6,881 nucleotides of DNA from Acidobacteriota bacterium (GTDB taxonomy: Bacteria; Acidobacteriota; HRBIN11). Both the position numbers and the translations under genes were made by a program. Where the stretch lies: positions 1 to 6,881 of the forward strand of contig JANXAA010000114.1 of assembly GCA_025061865.1 (NCBI GenBank). The letters run 5' to 3'. Below the pieces are notes generated by a model. That model had not been told where the DNA came from. It made no database searches and saw only the letters and a program-made list of their open reading frames with translations. Below are positions 1 to 4,130 of the stretch, piece by piece; the first letter of the stretch is position 1, and the number at the start of each line of letters is the position of its first letter.

Positions 1-111
1 CTTACAAGACAGGGGCAGTCGGCGGCCTGGATAAGGGGACTGAGGGCGCGAGCCGGGATGAGGGGGCGTTCATCAGGACAGGGGCGGATTGCATGCAAGG
101 TGAATCCGTCC

Positions 112-120
112 GGGGAAAGG
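112..120 (+). promoter_or_regulatory. Ribosome binding site that sets the start of the hydro-lyase gene
   Basis: The purine run GGGGAAAGG ends six bases (CGACCC) before the ATG at 127. This is a much better Shine-Dalgarno arrangement than the one before the upstream in-frame ATG at 58, which is preceded only by a GC-rich stretch without a clear SD. The residues between the two starts look non-conserved. I therefore prefer the start at 127. Confidence 0.6.
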
Positions 121-126
121 CGACCC

Positions 127-2166
127 ATGGTCCGATGGTTTGAGCGACCGATTCGACGCCGGCCCGACCGATGGACCTTTCAGGGTCGGGTCCTTTTCCT
201 GACCGAAGACCCGACCCTGATTCGGCGTCAGCTCGAAGGGGTGGACCTCGTTTGGAACCCCTCGATCAAGCTCCGGGATGACATCAGTACAGACGAGATC
301 ACGCCGGCCAACATTTGTTACTACTACGACGAGCGCATCGCAGACTTCGTCTATACGGGCCTAAGGGCCGGGGGCGAGTTCCCTATCCGGCCGGGTGAGG
401 TCCGCCGGGGCGGCTTCGTGGCCTCCGTGTCGGGCAAACGCCGGGGCAAGGGGTCCAGTCGGGAACATAGTCCCTTTGCTGAAATGAATGCTGGCATTCA
501 GGTCGTCCTCGCCGAGAACATCGAGCGGATCTACAACCAAAACTGTCAGAATCTGGGCCTCTTGACCAGTACGAATTTCGACCTCATCGAGGACATCCGG
601 CAAGGCCGACCTATCCCCCTGGCGGCCTTCACAGAAGGCACGGACCCCATCACCCGGCAGGTCATCGAGTACGGCGGCCTCTTTGGATTCAACGTGGCTC
701 GCTTTCAAGGTCTGGCGCATGTCCCCCCGGTCCAGACACCCCGGCGGCCGATGACCTTGGCCGAAAAGATCATCGCTCGCCATATGCGGGTCGACGCCGT
801 CCGGGACGTCGTCGGCGTCCCGGCTGTCCGGCCCGGTGACGCCGGCTTTATCGTCGCTGATTGGCGCTTCAGCCACGAGTATGTCACCCCGATGGCGGCC
901 ATCTATCTGGAGCGACTCGTCGGGCCCGACGCCCGCGTGACAGACCCCGATTCGATCCTCTGCTTCCGAGACCACCTGACCTATTTGGACCTCGTCATGC
1001 CAGAAGCAAAGCGGAAGATGGGCCTCCTTGACTTGGCCTATGAGCTGAAAGTCCGGCAGGAAGAATTTTGTCAGAAGCAGGGGATTCGGCTTCACGGAGA
1101 ACTGTCGGACCGACGGGGTTCCGAGGCGATTTGCCACAGTATTATGCTGGAGACGTATGCCTTACCCGGCCAAGTCGTCGTCGGGACGGACTCCCATACG
1201 ACCCACATCGGGGCTATCGGGTGTTTTGCCTTTGGCATCGGGACGACGGACATCTTTAACGCCTGGATCACGCGGGACGTTCGGATCCGAGTCCCCGAGA
1301 CGGTCTTGGTCCGTATCGAGGGTTCCCAGCCCCGAGGCGTCACGGCCAAGGACATCGTCCTGGCCATCCTGCGGCATCCTTTCGTGAAGTCGGGCCAAGC
1401 CATCGGCAAGGTCATCGAATTCGACGGCGAGACGGTCCGGGCCATGAGCGTCGATGAGCGGGCGACGCTGACGAACATGACGGCCGAGATCGGCGGTTTC
1501 ACGGGCATCGTGGCCCCTGACGAGAAGACCGTCGAGTTCCTCGTCGAGCGCCGGGGGATGGCCCGTTCGGCAGCGGAGCGCCTCTGCGAGGGCCTCTTCA
1601 GTGACCCTGATGCCGAGTATGCCGAGGTCCTGACCTTCCGGGCTGACGAACTCCGGCCCCTCGTGGCCCTACCCGGCGACCCGGGCAACGGCATCTTCAT
1701 CGACGAGCTTCCCGGCGAAGTCTGGGTCGACATCGCCTACGGGGGGTCCTGTACGGGCGGGAAGGTCGAGGACATGGACATGTATGCCCTCGTCCTCTAC
1801 GAGGCCCTCGAGCAGGGCCGTCGGGTCCACCCGCGGGTCCAGTTTTACATCCAGTTCGGTTCCCAGGAGGTTCGCCGATACTGCGAACGGCGGGGCTACC
1901 TGAAGATCTTTCAGGACGCCGGGGCTATCCTCCTGGAGCCGAGCTGTGGAGCCTGCATCAACGCCGGCCCCGGTGCCAGCACGTCTCCCGACCAGGTGAC
2001 CATCAGCGCTCAAAACCGTAACTTCCCCGGTCGGAGTGGACCTGGCCAGGTTTATCTAGCCTCGCCCCTCACGGTCGCCGCCTCCGCCGTAGCGGGCCGG
2101 GTCACCGAGTACCGACCCCTGCACGTCGAGTGCGTCGAACGCTTTCTTCACTCCCGGAGTGAGTAA
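127..2166 (+). CDS. Single-chain aconitase/3-isopropylmalate dehydratase-type hydro-lyase, swivel domain first
   Basis: This is a 4Fe-4S hydro-lyase of the aconitase superfamily (679 aa), likely cytosolic, isomerising a hydroxy-di/tricarboxylate by dehydration and rehydration. Seen: a LeuD-like swivel domain at about residues 40-200, with DDISTDEI at 51-58 and GKGSSREHSP around S110-S111-R112-E113. A LeuC-like catalytic domain follows from about 209 (MTLAEKII), with GTDSHT (D355-H357), GSCTGGK (C542), SCGAC (C607, C610) and NRNFPGR near the end. All three cluster-ligand cysteines are present. Known: AcnA has the swivel domain C-terminal, LeuC and LeuD are separate chains, and AcnB has HEAT-swivel-catalytic order. 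This protein has AcnB order without a HEAT domain and with LeuC/LeuD-like motifs. Citrate/isocitrate, isopropylmalate, homocitrate and methylcitrate-derived substrates all remain possible; no leu or TCA neighbour decides it. An alternative start at 58 would add 23 residues. Family call is firm, substrate is not. Confidence 0.9.
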   Translation: MVRWFERPIRRRPDRWTFQGRVLFLTEDPTLIRRQLEGVDLVWNPSIKLRDDISTDEITPANICYYYDERIADFVYTGLRAGGEFPIRPGEVRRGGFVASVSGKRRGKGSSREHSPFAEMNAGIQVVLAENIERIYNQNCQNLGLLTSTNFDLIEDIRQGRPIPLAAFTEGTDPITRQVIEYGGLFGFNVARFQGLAHVPPVQTPRRPMTLAEKIIARHMRVDAVRDVVGVPAVRPGDAGFIVADWRFSHEYVTPMAAIYLERLVGPDARVTDPDSILCFRDHLTYLDLVMPEAKRKMGLLDLAYELKVRQEEFCQKQGIRLHGELSDRRGSEAICHSIMLETYALPGQVVVGTDSHTTHIGAIGCFAFGIGTTDIFNAWITRDVRIRVPETVLVRIEGSQPRGVTAKDIVLAILRHPFVKSGQAIGKVIEFDGETVRAMSVDERATLTNMTAEIGGFTGIVAPDEKTVEFLVERRGMARSAAERLCEGLFSDPDAEYAEVLTFRADELRPLVALPGDPGNGIFIDELPGEVWVDIAYGGSCTGGKVEDMDMYALVLYEALEQGRRVHPRVQFYIQFGSQEVRRYCERRGYLKIFQDAGAILLEPSCGACINAGPGASTSPDQVTISAQNRNFPGRSGPGQVYLASPLTVAASAVAGRVTEYRPLHVECVERFLHSRSE

Positions 2167-2184
2167 TCGGCCATTCGGCCGTTT
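2165..2184 (+). terminator. Weak hairpin just after the hydro-lyase stop codon
   Basis: CGGCC (2168-2172) and GGCCG (2177-2181) form a perfect 5-bp stem with an ATTC loop, flanked by AA on the left and TTT on the right. A second inverted repeat, TCACTCC-C-GGAGTGA (2148-2162), overlaps the stop codon. The T-tract is only three bases, so this is at best a weak intrinsic terminator. The bases that follow repeat the word ATTCGG (2173-2178 and 2189-2194) and a GTAGGCA doublet (2221-2227 and 2229-2235), and look like degenerate intergenic repeat sequence. Confidence 0.25.
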
Positions 2185-2254
2185 GGGAATTCGGGAATCC
2201 GGCAGTCGGGCTGATGGGGAGTAGGCAGGTAGGCAAGCGGAGAAGTCGGAAGGG

Positions 2255-2268
2255 GCGTTTATAAACGC
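2255..2268. promoter_or_regulatory. Perfect 14-nt palindrome, candidate operator
   Basis: GCGTTTATAAACGC is an exact palindrome with an AT-rich centre in a GC-rich region. It ends 38 bases before the -35 box of the promoter at 2307-2335. Size and symmetry fit a dimeric repressor or activator site. No regulator gene is visible in the window, so its role is inferred from symmetry and position only. Confidence 0.35.
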
Positions 2269-2306
2269 TACGTCCTCCTCATTCGTCTACTTATTGAGTT
2301 TCCGAA

Positions 2307-2335
2307 TTGCCGGATGGCCTTCAATTGATTATACT
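2307..2335 (+). promoter_or_regulatory. Sigma70-type promoter for the small protein/DHH pair
   Basis: TTGCCG (2307-2312, four of six bases of TTGACA) is followed after exactly 17 bases by TATACT (2330-2335, five of six bases of TATAAT). The expected start of transcription is near 2342, giving a leader of about 25 bases before the ATG at 2367. It lies in a locally AT-richer stretch between two genes, and is the best promoter-like match I found in the window. Confidence 0.6.
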
Positions 2336-2366
2336 CGGATGACTTTTCACCGACGGATGAAAGGGG

Positions 2367-2783
2367 ATGCTTCGACCCCTAGAAGAAGCCCATCTCCAGC
2401 AGGTCGAACAAGAGCTCCTCGAGGAGAAGGCCCATGCGCTGGGGCGGATCGGACGGCGGCTCCTGGAGCTTTCCCAGAAGCTGAACGAACTCTGGAGACG
2501 CTGGACTGCCGGGGACCCCACGGTCCTGGAGGCCTATGTCCGGATCCGTCAAGAGTTCTGGACATACCTCTGGTACTGGCACGTCCAACGGGAGGCGGCC
2601 GGATTCCGGGTCCATCCGTCACCCGAGACATGGCTCTTCATCCCCCCGCCCCTAACGTCCGACGATGAGAGCAAACGGCGGGTAGCGAATCACAAGTTGG
2701 AAGCCGCGTCATCCCCTGATTCGCCCCCCGCCGTTCGCCATGCACTGTTCGTCCCAGGGGATTACTCCGGAGTGGGTCCATGA
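2367..2783 (+). CDS. Small helical protein of unknown function, with repeat-derived C-terminus
   Basis: I do not recognise a named family for this 138-aa protein. Residues 1-50 are charged and helical with heptad-like leucines (EEAHLQQVEQELLEEKAHAL, then RRLLELSQKLNELWRRW). Residues 55-85 form an aromatic helix containing FWTYLWYWHVQREAAGFR, then WLFIPPP, which would suit a natural C-terminus. Residues 102-124 are encoded by the palindromic element at 2671-2738, so the last ~35 residues are probably not original. The start is forced: an in-frame TGA lies at 2358-2360 and there is no other in-frame ATG or GTG nearby, although AAAGGGG directly abuts the ATG and is too close for an ideal SD. The gene follows a good promoter, and its TGA overlaps the next ATG in an ATGA arrangement, implying translational coupling to the DHH gene. 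No signal peptide or clear membrane segment is seen. Confidence 0.7.
   Translation: MLRPLEEAHLQQVEQELLEEKAHALGRIGRRLLELSQKLNELWRRWTAGDPTVLEAYVRIRQEFWTYLWYWHVQREAAGFRVHPSPETWLFIPPPLTSDDESKRRVANHKLEAASSPDSPPAVRHALFVPGDYSGVGP
2671..2738 (+). repeat. Palindromic hairpin element, copy A
   Basis: Arms 2671-2692 and 2717-2738 pair over 22 positions with three mismatches, around a 24-nt loop (2693-2716). The inner arm core is GCGAATCA/TGATTCGC. The element is a relative of copy B at 3739-3802 in the opposite orientation: after inverting B the loops match at 18 of 24 positions, all six differences are transitions, and bases 2708-2724 match 3751-3767 at 16 of 17. Copy A lies inside the 3' end of the small-protein reading frame. 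The structure resembles REP/BIME-type or MITE-like intergenic repeats; no transposase is present in the window. Confidence 0.75.
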
Positions 2784-2789
2784 CGGACC
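2769..2789 (+). promoter_or_regulatory. SD and start-codon hairpin of the DHH gene
   Basis: GGAG (2769-2772) lies seven bases before the ATG at 2780 and is the likely SD. It forms part of the exact palindrome ACTCCGGAGT (2764-2773). GGTCC (2775-2779) and GGACC (2785-2789) form a 5-bp GC-rich stem whose five-base loop is ATGAC, so the start codon, and the overlapping TGA stop of the upstream gene, sit in the loop. A ribosome finishing the upstream gene would open this structure, which fits translational coupling. Confidence 0.4.
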
Positions 2790-3751
2790 ATGCGGACACG
2801 ATGGCCTGGATTTGGCAACGTCTGACGGAGTCAGACCGTATCGGCATTTGCTCCCATGCTTATCCGGACGGGGATGCCATCGGGAGCCAATTGGCTTTGG
2901 CAGAACTCTTGTGGGCCCAGGGCAAGGAAGTCATCCTGATGAACCGCCACAACGTCCCGGAAAACCTACGCTTCCTGAAAAACTGGGAGGCCGTCCAGGT
3001 CGTCGAGTCGGTCCCGGCGGGCCTGGACGTCTTGGTTTTCATCGAGTGCACCGAGCCCCGGCGAGCCGATTTGACCGGCTGGGAGCAGTGCCCCCTGTGG
3101 GTCAACATCGACCACCACGTCTGCAATACGCGATACGCGCACCTCAATTGGGTTGCCCCCGAGGCACCCTGTGTCGGGACGATGCTATACGAACTCCAAC
3201 AACGATTGGGACTCCCGGCGCCCCCGGCCTTCTACGAAGATATATACGTGGCCTTGATATCCGACACAGCGAACTTTCAGTACAACTTGAAACCGAATAC
3301 CTTCCGCTGGGCTTATGAACTGGTCCAACAGGGTGTGAGCGCCGAGGAACTGGCTCGTCGAGTCTTTGGGCAATATCCGGAGCGTCGATGGCGGCTCCTG
3401 CGGATGGCCCTGGATACCCTCCAGTTGAGTATGGACGGCCGGATCGCTCTGATGACGGTCACGCATTCGATGCTTCAGGCCGTCGACGCCCGCTATGAGG
3501 ACACAGAGGGCTTTGTGGATTATGCCTTGAAGACTCAGGGGGTTCAGGTGGCAGCCCTCCTGAAGGAGATCGAGCCGAGCCACTTCCGCGTTAGCCTCCG
3601 GGCCAACGGCCGGATCGACCTCTTGCCGCTGGCCCAACGTTTCGGGGGTGGGGGCCACGCCAGGGCGGCCGCTTTGGTCTTACAGGGTCCCTGGGAAGAG
3701 GTCCAAGCCCGAGTCCTGGCGGCTTTGGAAGGCCTCCTGAAGGGCGAGTAG
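2780..3751 (+). CDS. DHH/DHHA1 phosphoesterase, NrnA-like (oligoribonuclease/pAp phosphatase family)
   Basis: The 323-aa length is normal for cytosolic NrnA-type enzymes, which use Mn2+/Mg2+ to degrade short oligoribonucleotides, often also pAp or pGpG. Seen in order: motif I SHAYPDGDAIGS (H26, D30, D32), a motif II-like FIECTEPRR (89-95), motif III IDHHVCN (D111-H112-H113), motif IV ISDTANFQY (D162), and the C-terminal DHHA1 substrate-binding domain with VSLRANGRIDL and GGGGHARAA (GGGGH at 289-293). Two oddities: motif II usually has Asp where this protein has Glu89, and the usual DTG of motif IV is DTA. The other metal-binding residues are intact, so activity is likely but specificity is uncertain. 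The start follows an SD at 2769-2772 and overlaps the upstream stop. The TAG stop (3749-3751) lies inside hairpin element copy B. Family call is firm; the symbol nrnA would be plausible but unproven. Confidence 0.9.
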   Translation: MTDHADTMAWIWQRLTESDRIGICSHAYPDGDAIGSQLALAELLWAQGKEVILMNRHNVPENLRFLKNWEAVQVVESVPAGLDVLVFIECTEPRRADLTGWEQCPLWVNIDHHVCNTRYAHLNWVAPEAPCVGTMLYELQQRLGLPAPPAFYEDIYVALISDTANFQYNLKPNTFRWAYELVQQGVSAEELARRVFGQYPERRWRLLRMALDTLQLSMDGRIALMTVTHSMLQAVDARYEDTEGFVDYALKTQGVQVAALLKEIEPSHFRVSLRANGRIDLLPLAQRFGGGGHARAAALVLQGPWEEVQARVLAALEGLLKGE

Positions 3752-3802
3752 CGAATCGGGGGATGACACGGTTCCCGGCTCGCGATTCGCTCTTCGCCAT
3801 TC
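3739..3802 (-). repeat. Palindromic hairpin element, copy B (inverted relative to copy A)
   Basis: Arms 3739-3758 and 3783-3802 pair over 20 positions with three mismatches (two adjacent, at nearly the same place in the stem as in copy A). The loop is 24 nt (3759-3782), the same length as in copy A. The inner arm core is GCGAATCG/CGATTCGC. The left arm overlaps the last codons and the TAG stop of the DHH gene, so the element supplies that gene's end. The hairpin could also slow or stop transcription, but no strong T-tract follows it. Confidence 0.75.
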
Positions 3803-4130
3803 GTGCTTATTTATGAGCCATGTGCCAAGAGGATAGGTCCAGGTCGAAGGACCCTGTTTTAGAGAAAGTGGATATGTTACGAAAACCGCGTTGCGACCTT
3901 CGAGTGAGGTCCCCGAACCCCCTCCGGCCCCTCCCGCTAGAGCGGGGTCGATGCGGGATAGGGGCGATCCTGGCTTACCTCCCACTCCCATTTATTGGCC
4001 TGGAGGCGCAACTTGGGTGGACCTAATAGCAAGCAATGAGCCGAGAGCTCCTGGGTGGCAATGGCCGATAGGGGGAGACGTTCGCTACTTGCAATACGTC
4101 TGGACGGGGCGTGGGAGCTACGGGTGAGGC
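3803..4130 (+). other. Non-coding stretch before the receptor gene, possible structured leader
   Basis: I see no convincing gene: the short open frames here are Pro/Arg-rich and lack SD sequences. Several complementary segments suggest RNA structure. GCCCC-TCCCGC (3927-3937) pairs with GCGGGA-TA-GGGGC (3953-3965) as an 11-bp stem with a TA bulge, and its CCCGC (3933-3937) could instead pair with GCGGG at 3942-3946, giving two exclusive forms. CCG/AGCTCC (4041-4043, 4046-4051) pairs with GGAGCT/CGG (4114-4119, 4121-4123), enclosing AGACGT/ACGTCT (4076-4081, 4096-4101). The last pairing ends at the SD-like GGTGAGG (4123-4129) of the receptor gene. No c-di-GMP riboswitch consensus was recognised. 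I found no clear promoter. Short stems arise often by chance. Confidence 0.25.
3836..3860 (+). terminator. Possible intrinsic terminator downstream of the DHH gene
   Basis: GGTCC (3836-3840) pairs with GGACC (3849-3853) across an eight-base loop, followed by CTGTTTT. The stem is short and the T-run is four bases, so it is a modest candidate. Together with the larger hairpin at 3739-3802 it would separate the DHH transcript from the receptor gene. Confidence 0.35.

Noticed and set aside
47..58. Third copy of the hairpin element near the left edge
   Set aside because: Only 12 bases match (the complement of 3773-3784), with no matching arms; too short to support a copy.
361..1137. Long antisense open frame opposite the hydro-lyase gene
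   Set aside because: It lies wholly opposite a clear Fe-S hydro-lyase gene. Its Asp/Gly/Pro-rich translation has no recognisable motif, as expected from the reverse of a high-GC gene.
1092..1733. Second antisense frame opposite the hydro-lyase
   Set aside because: Ser/Arg/Pro-rich translation without domain signals, fully inside the conserved catalytic region on the other strand.
2294..2668. Open frame of 124 codons overlapping the small helical protein
   Set aside because: Its start lies upstream of the predicted transcript start, and the product is Pro/Gly/Arg-rich and unstructured. The overlapping frame from 2367 gives a helical, aromatic-rich protein with an ATGA overlap to the next gene.
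2367..2783. Small gene before the DHH gene being RbfA, as in rbfA-nrnA-truB clusters
   Set aside because: Length is similar, but the sequence lacks the RbfA KH-like pattern and instead is two long charged/aromatic helices.
3820..4127. Two short open frames between the DHH and receptor genes
   Set aside because: Pro/Arg-rich products, no SD, no recognisable pattern, and they overlap the candidate RNA hairpins. The second is in frame with the receptor but stops at 4125-4127, just before its ATG.
3803..4130. c-di-GMP riboswitch upstream of the GGDEF-EAL gene
   Set aside because: The context made it worth looking for, but I could not find the conserved GEMM-type core or tetraloop/receptor pattern.
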